This document shows, piece by piece, positions 1 to 9,724 of a DNA stretch of 64,000 nt. How positions within the stretch are numbered: position 1 is the first letter of the stretch; every line of letters begins with the position of its first letter. The DNA is from Rhodoferax sp. (GTDB lineage Bacteria; Pseudomonadota; Gammaproteobacteria; Burkholderiales; Burkholderiaceae_C): NCBI RefSeq assembly GCF_025356155.1, contig NZ_JANXUQ010000064.1, forward strand, positions 1-64,000. Reading direction: 5' to 3'. Below the pieces are notes generated by a model. That model saw only the letters and a list, made by a program, of their open reading frames with translations. It was not told the DNA's origin and ran no database searches. The position numbers and the translations under genes were made by a program.

Positions 1-1
1 C

Positions 2-205
2 CAGCGGCACGCCGACGGCGGCACCGCGATCGACGTGCTGCGGGACCTGATGGACCACAAGGAGATCGAGACGACGATGGGCTACTACCGGGTGACGCTC
101 GCGCGGAAGCAGACCGCCGTGCAGCTGGTCGCCCAACTCGCCCTTGACCGCAACGGAGCCGCCGCACCCTTCCCGTCCGAGCTGGCCTACGAACACACGG
201 CGCAC
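2..205 (+). CDS. C-terminal fragment of an actinobacterial-type tyrosine recombinase/site-specific integrase (partial, 5' end outside window)
   Basis: Frame from nt 2 reads QRHADGGTAIDVLRDLMDHKEIETTMGYYRVTLARKQTAVQLVAQLALDRNGAAAPFPSELAYEH; RHxxxG...LxxLMDHKxIxTTMxYY is the tyrosine recombinase box II region. Homology seems to end near nt ~200. Confidence 0.65.
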
Positions 206-1497
206 GGAACCCATCCGACAGCGTGTGCAGAAAGGCGACGATGTCGTTGATCTCCGGATCGCTCAGCAGCGGCCCGGCCGTGGGCGCGCGGTTGAACGGT
301 GCCTTGACGGACTCGATGTTGGCGCGGTACTGGGCCGGCAAATCATTGGGCACCCCACTGGGGCCGTACCAGCGCTGCGGGTTGGTATTGCGTGTGGAGT
401 AGAAGCGCACCACCTCATTCAGGTTGTTGAAGAAGCCGTTGTGCATAAAGGCCGGCCGCTCGGCCACGTTGCGCAGCGTCGGCATCTTGAACTTGCCGCA
501 GAAGTTGGCAATGGTGGTGCCGGGTATCACACCAAGTGGCAGCGTGGGCGCGGTGCGCTCGGGGCCGCACGGGCCCAGGTCAAAGAAGGCCGGGTCGGCA
601 TTGCGGGGGATGGCCGTGTTGCGCGGGATGCCGGTGGCGTAGTAGGTGAATTCGCTGAACAGCGAATCCTCGGGTTTGCCTGTGCTCGGGTCCATCAAAT
701 GGCAGCCGGCGCAGTTGGCTCGGTTGGGGTCCCTAAACAAGGCCATGCCGCGTGCTTCGTTGGGTGTGAACGTGGCTTGCTTGCGCAGCACGGCATCGTA
801 CTTGGAGCTGAAGGGTTGCAGCGCCGCGCGCTCAAATGCCGCAATGGCCACGCCGATCTGCGCATAGGCAGTCTCTGTGTCGTTGAAGACGTTGGCGCCA
901 AACTGCTGGCGGAACAGCGGCGCATAACGGGCCGCCGCAATCTTGTCGACGACGGCGCGCTTGCTGGCATTGTTCATCTCCAGCGGGTTCAGGAAGGGGC
1001 CCAGGGCCTGTATCTCCAGCGTGTCGGCGCGGCCATCCCAAAAGTGGCCGCCAATGGCTTCGGTCTCCCCGTCGTCTGTGCGAAACGCAAACGCGGGAAT
1101 GAAGCCGGTGTAGCTGTTGGTCGGGGCATTGCGCAAGCCCAGCGACGTGGGCAGACTGCCCTGGGCCACGCCGATGCGTGAGCCGTGGTTACCGGCAAAA
1201 CCCTGGTTGGGTTGGTGGCAGGCCACGCAGGCCGTGCCGCGCGGTTCCGACAGGTTCGGGTCATTGAAGATTTGTTGGCCCAGATTGGCACGGGCGTCGG
1301 CCAGTTGGGGTTGCTGTCCAGGAGGCGGTGGGGGCGGTGGAGGAGGAGGGGGCGCTATCGCTTCGGCCTGCACGGTTGTCGTATCTGCGGTGGCACCACC
1401 GCCTGCGCTGCCCCCACCCCCGCAGCCACCCAAGGCCAGCAGTGCGGCCGCGCTGGCGGCTTGCAGAATCGTCCAGAGGCGGGGTCTGAAGTCCATG
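200..1497 (-). CDS. Di-heme cytochrome c peroxidase family lipoprotein (C-terminus replaced at a junction near nt 200)
   Basis: Minus-frame translation MDFRPRLWTILQAASAAALLALGGCGGGG...RGTACVACHQPNQGFAGNHG...NRANCAGCHLMDPSTGKPEDSLF...MHNGFFNNLNEVVRFYSTRN...DIVAFLHTLSDGF; two CxxCH haem motifs and a lipobox-like start. Absent from the ORF track because the frame stays open to the left edge. Confidence 0.85.
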
Positions 1498-1600
1498 GAA
1501 ATCTCCTGTTGGATGCCACGGTGGCATCGGTACAGGTGACTGTCGCCAACAAATGTGGAGGAAGTATGGAGGGCACTGCTGGTGGCAAGGCATGGTGCAA

Positions 1601-1656
1601 AATAGGCTTCTAGCCCTCGTATATATTGATGGAACAGCTATCAAAACAATAGCTAA
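1601..1656 (+). repeat. Repeat family A, copy 1 (~50 bp, GCTAGCCCTCGTn...TAGCTATnnnAnnnATAGC)
   Basis: ggcttctagccctcgtatatattgatggaacagctatcaaaacaatagctaag. Confidence 0.7.
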
Positions 1657-1676
1657 GAAAATTTTGGAGTGATCCC

Positions 1677-2807
1677 GTGCAATCTGTCGATGTTCTGATT
1701 GTGGGCGCCGGTATGGCCGGTGCATCGGCCGCGTACTTCCTCGCGCCGCATTGCCGCGTGGTCGTGCTGGAGCGTGAGACCCAGCCCGGCTACCACTCCA
1801 CCGGCCGCTCGGCTGCCATGTATTCCGAGACCTATGGCAACGCCACCGTGCGCGCCATCACCACCGCGTCCAAGCCGTTTTACTTCAAGCCACCGCCCGG
1901 TTTTGCAGAGCACCCGTTGGTCACGCCGCGCGGCTCGTTGATGGTGGGTGCAGCCGCCGACCACGACCATCTGCGCAGCGTCTGGCAAGACATGCGCGCG
2001 CTGGTGCCCAATGTGCAGTGGTGGACACAAGACCAGATCCTGCAGCGCGTGCCGGTGCTGCGGCCAGAGGCGGCGTACTGCGGCGTGTATGAGCCCGACG
2101 CCATGGACATGGACGTGCACGCCATCCACCAGGGCTTTCTGCGCGGCGCCAAGGCTGCGGGCGCGCAACTGGTGTGTGGGGCGCAGGTGCAGCAGATGCG
2201 GCGTGAGCCGGGTGGTGGCTGGCGTGTGGACACACCGGCTGGCAGCTTCTTCGCACCCACCGTGGTCAACGCCGCCGGTGCCTGGTGTGATGAACTCGCG
2301 CGCCTCGCCGGTGTTGCCTCGGTGGGCCTGGTGCCCAAGCGCCGCACCGCCTTCACCACGGACGCGCCCCCGGGCTGCGACACCAGCGACTGGCCTCTGG
2401 TCATCGATGCGGCGGAGAGCTTTTACTTCAAACCTGATGCTGGCGTGTTGCTGATGTCCCCTGCCAACGAAGATGCGGTGGACCCGCAGGACGTGCAACC
2501 CGAAGAGTTGGACGTTGCCGTCGCCGTGGACCGCATTGAGACCGCCACCACGCTGCGGATCCGCCAAGTGCGCCGCAAGTGGGCGGGCCTGCGCTCCTTC
2601 GTCGCCGACAAGTCACCAGTGGTGGGCTTCGCGCCCGATGCGCCGGGCTTCTTCTGGCTGGCCGGGCAGGGTGGCTATGGCATTCAGACCGCGCCTGCGA
2701 TGGGGGAGCTGGCGGCGGCGCTGGTGCGGGGCTTGCCGGTGCCTGCGGCTATTGCAGCGCTGGGTGTCCGGGCGCACGACGTGTCGGTGAATCGATCGCT
2801 TAAGTGA
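1677..2807 (+). CDS. NAD(P)/FAD-dependent oxidoreductase (DAO/glycine oxidase-like)
   Basis: N-terminal VLIVGAGMAGASAAYFLA dinucleotide-binding motif; DAO-like C-terminus FFWLAGQGGYGIQTAPAMGELAAALV. Confidence 0.85.
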   Translation: MQSVDVLIVGAGMAGASAAYFLAPHCRVVVLERETQPGYHSTGRSAAMYSETYGNATVRAITTASKPFYFKPPPGFAEHPLVTPRGSLMVGAAADHDHLRSVWQDMRALVPNVQWWTQDQILQRVPVLRPEAAYCGVYEPDAMDMDVHAIHQGFLRGAKAAGAQLVCGAQVQQMRREPGGGWRVDTPAGSFFAPTVVNAAGAWCDELARLAGVASVGLVPKRRTAFTTDAPPGCDTSDWPLVIDAAESFYFKPDAGVLLMSPANEDAVDPQDVQPEELDVAVAVDRIETATTLRIRQVRRKWAGLRSFVADKSPVVGFAPDAPGFFWLAGQGGYGIQTAPAMGELAAALVRGLPVPAAIAALGVRAHDVSVNRSLK

Positions 2808-2866
2808 TATAGGCTGCTAGCCCTCGCCAATACTTGGTTTGTAGCTACTGACTTTATAGCAAAACT
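2808..2866 (+). repeat. Repeat family A, copy 2
   Basis: taggctgctagccctcgccaatacttggtttgtagctactgactttatagcaaaa; begins at the stop of the FAD oxidoreductase. Confidence 0.7.
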
Positions 2867-2872
2867 TCTTTT

Positions 2873-3919
2873 CTATGCAGTCAACCGCGCTATCGTCTCG
2901 GCGAATGCGCACTCGGGATACAGCGCGTTCATGGCATCAAAACCTTCCTTCAAGCGCTTGCGCCAGCCAGGTCCGCGCGCATTTACATCGACCCACATCT
3001 CAACGACCTCGGCCGTGTCGTAGACCAACAGGTAGTCCAACAAAGCAGCGGCCTGCGCAATGTCCTTGCGCGCCTTGGTACGTTGTGCCTGGGCGCGTTC
3101 GCCGTAAACCAGCAGCTTGTGCAGCGCATAGCGTTCGGGGCGCGGCAGGTTGACGACGATAGGCCCGCTGCGGGCAATCAGCGTGGCGCGCATCGGGTCT
3201 TGCAGTGACAACTCCATAAAACGTAGCGGTTGCATCGTCAGGTTCAAACGTGCCACCGTCACAGGCGTATCGCCGGTGCGCCCACGCGAGGTTAGAAAGT
3301 CGAGGTCAAAGTCTGGTTCGTCCGCTTTGCGAAACGAGGTGTACGCTTGGTTGGGTATGAAGCCCATTTCCAGGGAGTCGATGGCCGCAGTGGTATCGAG
3401 CTTGAGGTTTTCGGGCAACGCCAGTGACACATTGCGCCCGGCGTGGGCAAAGTCCAAATCCAGCGTGGCGGCACCTGCAGTCCAGCGCACACCGAAGATG
3501 TTTTGGTAGGCCAGAAAAGCGTGTGTGCCCACCAGAATCCCACCCGCAGAAAACAAGCCGCTATCGGCCAGGCGTTCAATAACCCGGGCATGCTTGGGCG
3601 GGATGTCGGCACAACCCAGCTCCATGGCCGAGCGGGCCAAGCGCACCAATTGCTGTTGCGCCAGCTTGTGCGCAGTGTCACCATGGCGTTGGATCAGCGC
3701 CTGGGTTGCTACGTCATCCGGCCCCACGTAGGACTGGCGCAACTGGCCATCGGGGTTCTTGACCTGGTAGTACCAGTAGGTGCGGCCCGCCACCACTTTC
3801 TTGGCAAAGCCTCCGGGCAGATCGGCGATGCTGCGGTTCAGATCGGCTTGGCGGGCGGCAGCGTCCAGCCCCGCGAATGCGGTCTGCGCGGCTAGAGAGA
3901 ATTCCGTGTGGAGCGCCAT
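2873..3919 (-). CDS. GSU2403-family nucleotidyltransferase-fold protein
   Basis: 348 aa; FAKKVVAGRTYWYYQVKNPDGQLRQSYVGPD and SAGGILVGTHAFLAYQNIFGVRW...TLDLDFAHAG resemble GSU2403/NTP_transf_8-type proteins. Confidence 0.7.
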   Translation of the reverse strand: MALHTEFSLAAQTAFAGLDAAARQADLNRSIADLPGGFAKKVVAGRTYWYYQVKNPDGQLRQSYVGPDDVATQALIQRHGDTAHKLAQQQLVRLARSAMELGCADIPPKHARVIERLADSGLFSAGGILVGTHAFLAYQNIFGVRWTAGAATLDLDFAHAGRNVSLALPENLKLDTTAAIDSLEMGFIPNQAYTSFRKADEPDFDLDFLTSRGRTGDTPVTVARLNLTMQPLRFMELSLQDPMRATLIARSGPIVVNLPRPERYALHKLLVYGERAQAQRTKARKDIAQAAALLDYLLVYDTAEVVEMWVDVNARGPGWRKRLKEGFDAMNALYPECAFAETIARLTA

Positions 3920-3921
3920 TT

Positions 3922-3948
3922 ATACTACCAAATAATTTTAGGTAGTAT
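3922..3948. promoter_or_regulatory. Inverted repeat ATACTACC-N11-GGTAGTAT just upstream of the nucleotidyltransferase-fold gene; candidate operator or 5'-UTR hairpin
   Basis: Perfect 8-bp arms read directly at 3922-3929 and 3941-3948, 2 nt from the start codon (cat at 3917-3919). Confidence 0.5.
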
Positions 3949-4077
3949 AGCGAGTCAGGCCACGCATTGCAAAGCTGCAGTGGGCGGGAGCCATGCGCGT
4001 CTACCTTGCAGAGGAAGCCGAGATAATCAGTTGGTTCGCGACGCATTCCTACTAAGCCACTTAGCTACCCCATTGAT

Positions 4078-5247
4078 ATGTCGAATCAAACCAGCCTTTT
4101 TCCGGATGATCAACCTGTTGTGCAGCAGCCTCAGCATGCTGCAAACACCTTGGCCACCACCGCACTCAAGCGCGGCACGGCTCAGGCAACGCCTGCACAA
4201 AAGCGTTTCAACCAATTGGTAACCCAGACAGAAACGCTGGCACGCAAGATCGAGACCGCCCGTCAGATGACGGATGCCCACCGAAGCGCGTACGCCAGCA
4301 GCATTGCACCATTGCAGAAGGAGCGTGACGACCACATGCGCCAGATGGCCTTGTGGCTGGCGGAGCGCTTGCAGCGCAAGGGCCTGACGGCAAAACAAAA
4401 GGAGATTGCCAATGAGATTCTGTGTGGTCTGGCGGGCCCTTTGGGCGTGCGGGGCGATGCCAACATGCAGGCCCTGCATGATGCGCATAGCCTCGATTCA
4501 CTGGCCGACACCGAAAAGGACGCTGCTGCCGACATGCAACGCATGATGGAAGAGATGTTGGGTGAGCCCTTGGGCGATGGTGATACAGCCTTCGACAGCA
4601 TGGAGGCATTGCTGCATGCGGCCCGGCAAAAGATGCTGGCCCAAGAGGCGCAGCACCAGACCGCCCGCGAACAGCGCGCTGCGGCGAAGAAAAAGAAGCC
4701 TGCCCAGCTCAAGAAAGAGGAACAGGCTGCGGCCCAGGCGAAAGACGCCGACAGCGCACTGCGCACGCTATACAGGCAGTTGGCCAGTGCCTTGCACCCG
4801 GACCGCGAGCAAGACCCACAGGAGCAGGTTCGCAAAACCGCGCTGATGAAAGAAGCCAACGCCGCCTACGAGCGTCGCGACCTGTTGGCCCTGTTGCAAT
4901 TGCAACTGCAAGCTGATCTGGCGGATGCCGACCACGTTGCGACGATGGCGCAGGAAAAGTTGAGTGCCTTAACGGCACTGGTCAAAGAGCGCGTAGCCGT
5001 GCTGAACGACGAGTTGCAGATGCTGCAGCACCAGGCCATGGTGGAGTTTGATTTACCGCCACACGCCCCGTTCAGCGAGGCCAGTCTGAAGCACTATTTG
5101 TTATTGCAGCGGCAAGACTTGCAAGCCGATATTGCGATGATGGAACAGGACTTGCAGCGCGTGCAGGACGATGCCTACCTAAAGCGTTGGCTCAAGCAGC
5201 AACACGCACTTGCGCAGGAAGACTTCGATTCACTGGGCTTCTTCTAA
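4078..5247 (+). CDS. J-domain (DnaJ-like) containing protein
   Basis: LRTLYRQLASALHPDREQDPQEQVRKTALMKEANAAYERRDLLALLQLQ contains the J-domain HPD motif; coiled-coil-like flanks. Confidence 0.75.
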   Translation: MSNQTSLFPDDQPVVQQPQHAANTLATTALKRGTAQATPAQKRFNQLVTQTETLARKIETARQMTDAHRSAYASSIAPLQKERDDHMRQMALWLAERLQRKGLTAKQKEIANEILCGLAGPLGVRGDANMQALHDAHSLDSLADTEKDAAADMQRMMEEMLGEPLGDGDTAFDSMEALLHAARQKMLAQEAQHQTAREQRAAAKKKKPAQLKKEEQAAAQAKDADSALRTLYRQLASALHPDREQDPQEQVRKTALMKEANAAYERRDLLALLQLQLQADLADADHVATMAQEKLSALTALVKERVAVLNDELQMLQHQAMVEFDLPPHAPFSEASLKHYLLLQRQDLQADIAMMEQDLQRVQDDAYLKRWLKQQHALAQEDFDSLGFF

Positions 5248-5267
5248 AACCAGTGGTGGTGTTAAAG

Positions 5268-5326
5268 CGGCCGCTAGCCCCCGTGAAATATGCGTGGTGC
5301 GCTACCAAATTTATAGCGTAAAAATC
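5268..5326 (+). repeat. Repeat family A, copy 3
   Basis: cggccgctagcccccgtgaaatatgcgtggtgcgctaccaaatttatagcgtaaaaatc; overlaps the 3' end of the FAD-linked oxidase. Confidence 0.75.
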
Positions 5327-6735
5327 TTCCCCGGATTCATGATGTTCAACGGGTCCAGCGCCCGTTTGATGGACCGCATCATGTCCACTGCGCCAAGCCC
5401 CGTCTCGGCCACCAGAAAGCCCTGCTTGTGCAGGCCCACGCCATGCTCGCCGGTGCAGGTGCCGCCCAATTTGAGTGCGCGGTCCACCAGTTGGTGGTTC
5501 AGCCGCTCGGCGGTTTCGCGCTCGGCGGGGATGTTCGGGTCAATCAGATAACCCATGTGGAAGTTGCCATCGCCCACGTGGCCGACCAAAAAGTAGGGGA
5601 TGCCGGCTTCTTGCGCCTCGGTCACCGAGTCCAGCAGCGCGTCTGCCAGCGCGGAGATCGGCACGCAGGTGTCGGTGGTGATGGCCTTGCAGCCGGGGCG
5701 CGACTGCACGCCGGCAAAGTAGGCGTTGTGCCGCGCGGTCCACAGCTTGGTGCGCTCCTCAGGCGTGTTGGCCCAGGCGAAGGCACTGCCGTTGTTGTCG
5801 GCGGCTAGTGTCTGTACGGTTTCCACCTGCTCCTGCACACCGGCGGGTGAACCGTGGAACTCCATCAGCAGCATCGCGCTCTCGGGCAGGCTCAGTTTGG
5901 AATGCTGGTTGACGACCTTCACCGTCGTGGAATCCAGCAGCTCGCAGCGCGCAATGGGTACGCCCAACTGGATGATCTGGATTGTGGTGTTGACCGCGTC
6001 GGCCAGCGATGCAAAGCAGCAGGTTGCCGCCATAACGGCTTCAGGTAGCGGGTAGAGCTTGACGGTGACCTCGGTGATCACGCCCAACGTGCCTTCGCTG
6101 CCAACCATCAGGCGGGTCAGGTCGTAACCCGCGGATGATTTCCTGGCATGGGTACCAGTGCGGATGATCTCGCCCTGCGCGGTCACCACCTCCAGCGCCA
6201 GCACGTTCTCGCGCATGGTGCCGTAGCGCACGGCGTTGGTGCCGCTGGCGCGCGTGGCGGTCATGCCCCCGAGCGTCGCGTCAGCACCGGGGTCAATGGG
6301 GAAGAACAGGCCGGTGGATTTGATTTCGTCGTTGAGCTGTTTGCGCGTCACGCCGGGTTGCACGGTCACCGTCAGGTCGTCGGAGTTGATGGACAACACC
6401 TTGTTCATCTGGCCCACATCCAGGCTGATGCCGCCCTGCACGGCGAGCAGGTGGCCTTCGAGTGAGGTGCCGACACCGAAGGGGATGACTGGCACCTGGT
6501 ACTGCGCCGCCAGCTTCACCACCTGAGCCACCTCGGCCGTGCTGTGCGCAAACACCACGGCGCCAGGTGGTGGCACGTCGAACGAAGATTCATCGCGGCC
6601 GTGCTGCTCGCGCACTACCATGGCGGTGGAGCAGCGGGTGCCGAATTGCGCCTGCAGGGCCTCGATCAGCTCGGCAGGAACCGGGCGTTGGTTCACTTCG
6701 GGCAACAAATGCAGGCGGGGTGTGGGAGCGTTCAT
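5311..6735 (-). CDS. FAD-linked oxidase, D-lactate dehydrogenase (cytochrome)/GlcD-like
   Basis: VIPFGVGTSLEGHLLAVQGGISLD, GGMTATRASGTNAVRYGTMRENVL, GTCTGEHGVGLHKQGFL motifs of the FAD-binding oxidase 4/2 families. Confidence 0.85.
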   Translation of the reverse strand: MNAPTPRLHLLPEVNQRPVPAELIEALQAQFGTRCSTAMVVREQHGRDESSFDVPPPGAVVFAHSTAEVAQVVKLAAQYQVPVIPFGVGTSLEGHLLAVQGGISLDVGQMNKVLSINSDDLTVTVQPGVTRKQLNDEIKSTGLFFPIDPGADATLGGMTATRASGTNAVRYGTMRENVLALEVVTAQGEIIRTGTHARKSSAGYDLTRLMVGSEGTLGVITEVTVKLYPLPEAVMAATCCFASLADAVNTTIQIIQLGVPIARCELLDSTTVKVVNQHSKLSLPESAMLLMEFHGSPAGVQEQVETVQTLAADNNGSAFAWANTPEERTKLWTARHNAYFAGVQSRPGCKAITTDTCVPISALADALLDSVTEAQEAGIPYFLVGHVGDGNFHMGYLIDPNIPAERETAERLNHQLVDRALKLGGTCTGEHGVGLHKQGFLVAETGLGAVDMMRSIKRALDPLNIMNPGKIFTL

Positions 6736-6795
6736 GGCGGTAGTCTCCTGGGTGCAACGTGCGCGGCGCGCCGTCGTCTAAAGGTTTAATTTCAC

Positions 6796-6866
6796 GCCGG
6801 GCCGTCCCAAGGGAAATTAGCCCCTTTGGGGGGCAGCGACCCGCAAAGCGGCGGAGCGTGGGGGTT
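6796..6866 (+). repeat. Repeat family B, copy 1 (GC-rich intergenic element)
   Basis: ccgggccgtcccaagggaaattagcccctttggggggcagcgacccgcaaagcggcggagcgtgggggt. Confidence 0.75.
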
Positions 6867-6914
6867 AAGTTTACGATGGGGGACTTTTTTTGTCTTTGCA
6901 TGGAGCTGACTCTT

Positions 6915-7493
6915 ATGGGCAATCGCCTCACACAAATCGCCACCCGCACCGGAGACAACGGCACCACCGGCCTGGGCGACAACACCCGCGTCTCCAAAGA
7001 CAGCCTGCGCGTGCACGCCATGGGTGATGTCGACGAACTCAATTCCCACATTGGCCTGCTGTTGTGCGAAGCCATGCCAGACGGCGTGCGTAAGCTGCTG
7101 GTGGAGATCCAGCACCAGCTGTTCAACCTGGGCGGCGAGCTGTCCATCCCCGGCTACGAGCTGCTGAAGCCCGAGGCCGTGCTGGCGCTGGACGAGGCGC
7201 TGGCTGAACACAATGAACACCTGCCGCGCCTGCAGGAGTTCATACTGCCTGCTGGCACCCGCGCTGCGTCGCAGGCTCACGTGTGCCGCACGGTAGCACG
7301 CCGCGCTGAGCGTGCGGTGGTGGCACTAGAGGGCCAGGAGGCGCTGAAGGACACGCCGCGCCAGTACCTGAACCGGTTATCGGATCTGATGTTCGTGTTG
7401 TCTCGCGTGTTGAACCGCTATCGGACGGATGGCACGGTGGGGGACGATGTGTACTGGAAGAGTGAAAGGATGGCGAAGGCGGCCGCGGAGTAG
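6915..7493 (+). CDS. Cob(I)yrinic acid a,c-diamide adenosyltransferase, PduO type
   Basis: MGNRLTQIATRTGDNGTTGLGDNTRVSKDSLRVHAMGDVDELNSHIGLLL ... FILPAGTRAASQAHVCRTVARRAER; start chosen at ATG 6915 instead of the ORF-track start inside an upstream repeat. Confidence 0.9.
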   Translation: MGNRLTQIATRTGDNGTTGLGDNTRVSKDSLRVHAMGDVDELNSHIGLLLCEAMPDGVRKLLVEIQHQLFNLGGELSIPGYELLKPEAVLALDEALAEHNEHLPRLQEFILPAGTRAASQAHVCRTVARRAERAVVALEGQEALKDTPRQYLNRLSDLMFVLSRVLNRYRTDGTVGDDVYWKSERMAKAAAE

Positions 7494-8311
7494 GGCAGAA
7501 GACGCAGCTGGGTGTGGTGGGTGTGCCGGAAACTGCTCGCTGTCAATCCGGCAATTGCTGATAAGCCTGCTTGCATTGGCCAGTGCTTTCGACCAAGGGC
7601 CTGGTAAACATTGGCAGGAATCGACCCTAAGCGGTCGTACACACCGCTCAAATTCAACGCTCTGAAGCCGACATAGGTTGGGAAAGACAATTAGACGGCT
7701 TGTAGTACTTGTGGCACTCAAACGGGTCACTGTAGCCAGGTACATCGTAAGCAACCGGCCAACACGGTCCAGTGGGAATTAGCAGGGCAGGTAAATCTTA
7801 AGAAATTAAGCTCTGTCTTCGCGACCTAAGCGAGCAAATGGACCGCAATCGTTTGGACTCTCAAAGCCTGCACTACCCTGCAGGTATGCCTTTGTTTTTC
7901 GACCTATTGATGAAACAATTCCATTGTCTGTACTAATGAATCTAATCGGCACAGTTACTGGAAATGTGTCACGGAGGGCCATGTGGTAGACGACGACAAC
8001 CAAGCTACCTTGCAAATAGCAAGACGTCTACGTTTCCTCAGAGAAAGCCTTCGGTCAGCCCATGAACTTCGTCGCTAGGCAGGTCCAGTTCCTACTTCCA
8101 CTGATTGGCGGTTCTGTATTCGTTCTGCCCGGACACCGGCAGGTAAACGGTCGGCGAATAAAGCTTCTTTTCCGTGGCACTTGATTTGTGAAAAAAATCG
8201 CTAAGGGATATCTGAAGGCGATTGCTCTTACACCAATATGGATCACTTGGAGCGAACCAAACGAAGGAGTCTTGACCCACATCCGCGCTTCGTTCGATAC
8301 GTGATTTGACT

Positions 8312-9724
8312 CTATTCACTCCGAATCTCGCCATATTTAATGATTCCGGTGATGTCTTCATCAGTGATGATGAGGTCTGGCTCTACTATAGAGAAGACTT
8401 TTCCCTTCGCATCCGCCATGTACCCGCTTGTGATCGCTAGCGCAAACCTTTTGTTGAGGATCAACGATTCGTTCGCTGTAGCGAAGCCTGCAGTTGAAGT
8501 ACCGACTATCTGATGATTACCTTTCAGCGCTATGGCTACAGCTTCACACGAGCTCGCGCAGACCTTATTGACAACCACAAGAACTTTACTTCGAAGGCTG
8601 CGCTTTGCTGGATTTACTCGCTGCATCAGCTTTCCGTTGAGCGAAATGCCGCTGCTTGACTTGACAACTACAAACCTGCCGCCGTTTGGATTCTGAAATT
8701 GCATTAAGGCCCCATATTTGAATAGTGGCGATAGTGCTGCAAACATCACCATCGCATCACCACCAAAATTCTCGGTCAGATTAATGATCCATTGCTTAAC
8801 CTTCGGTCTTCCGAAGCATTTGGTCGCAGCTCGAACGTACAAAGAGTTGCTTTGTTGACTTCCTGAGGTTCCCGGCAGATCCAATCTCCATATTGAGGAG
8901 CCGCGTGACCTTAATTCCTTACAGGCCGGAAGCACGGGCGGCTTACTATCTTGCTCATTTGTCGTAGGGTATACAGCGCTGTGCTTACTGTCTGGCAAGC
9001 GTCCCACCAACTGTGCGATGGCATAAGGAATAGGATCGATTTCTTCCGGCGCGACCAAAGCTCCCTCCACTTTGGACTTTATGAGCGGCCAATCCACCTC
9101 GACAGTCCGAAAATACAGACGCGCCATTTCGCTTGTGATGTCTTCGAATCGCGATACATTTTCCTGGCGAAGCTGCGATTCAAGCGCCACTTCAAATTTC
9201 TCAGGCACAGCAATGACTGGAAGAAAGTTGGAATATAAAGTTACCTTTGCTGAGGCGCCTGCAGGTTGAATCCACGCTGTAGTGATACATGTCTTCCGAA
9301 GACCTTTGATTTCACAAAGCGTTGGCAGGTTCTTACTAATGACGCGTGACTGCTCATCCAGTATGGAAATCAGTATCTTAAAGTCAGGCGACTTCGCGTC
9401 GGCAGAACTCGTTACCCTTATCCACTTCCCATCAACAACATCCAGGGGCAAACTGTGATTGGCAGTGCCTTGCTCGAGATCGTAGCCGCTGCCACCTGAT
9501 GACTTTCCTTTCCAGTCATTAAGCTCAAGCGCTTTCCAAGTTGTCACGACCTCCTGACCATGCGAAGCATTGTGAACAAGCATCACAAATGGAAGAAGCA
9601 ACGAAGTAACTAGCCCTCTAAGTCTTAGTGTCACTGAAATCTTCACAGATGTTTTTAGTCCGGTAGCTGTCACAAATGGTCTACAGCTCAGCGACCGATT
9701 GCGGTCATTCACGAGTGTCTGCAA
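8312..9724 (-). CDS. S41-family (C-terminal processing-like) peptidase
   Basis: 470 aa with hydrophobic N-terminus; core INLTENFGGDAMVMFAALSPLF and SKVLVVVNKVCASSCEAVAIALKGNHQIVGTSTAGFATANES matches the S41 peptidase core. Confidence 0.65.
   Translation of the reverse strand: MQTLVNDRNRSLSCRPFVTATGLKTSVKISVTLRLRGLVTSLLLPFVMLVHNASHGQEVVTTWKALELNDWKGKSSGGSGYDLEQGTANHSLPLDVVDGKWIRVTSSADAKSPDFKILISILDEQSRVISKNLPTLCEIKGLRKTCITTAWIQPAGASAKVTLYSNFLPVIAVPEKFEVALESQLRQENVSRFEDITSEMARLYFRTVEVDWPLIKSKVEGALVAPEEIDPIPYAIAQLVGRLPDSKHSAVYPTTNEQDSKPPVLPACKELRSRGSSIWRLDLPGTSGSQQSNSLYVRAATKCFGRPKVKQWIINLTENFGGDAMVMFAALSPLFKYGALMQFQNPNGGRFVVVKSSSGISLNGKLMQRVNPAKRSLRSKVLVVVNKVCASSCEAVAIALKGNHQIVGTSTAGFATANESLILNKRFALAITSGYMADAKGKVFSIVEPDLIITDEDITGIIKYGEIRSE

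Noticed and set aside
144-1181. 345-aa plus-strand ORF across the cytochrome c peroxidase region
   Set aside because: Antisense to a convincing di-haem peroxidase frame on the minus strand; product is low-complexity Gly/Arg/Val with no family resemblance.
1653-2567. 304-aa minus-strand ORF opposite the FAD oxidoreductase
   Set aside because: Typical high-GC shadow ORF; the plus-strand protein has clear motifs.
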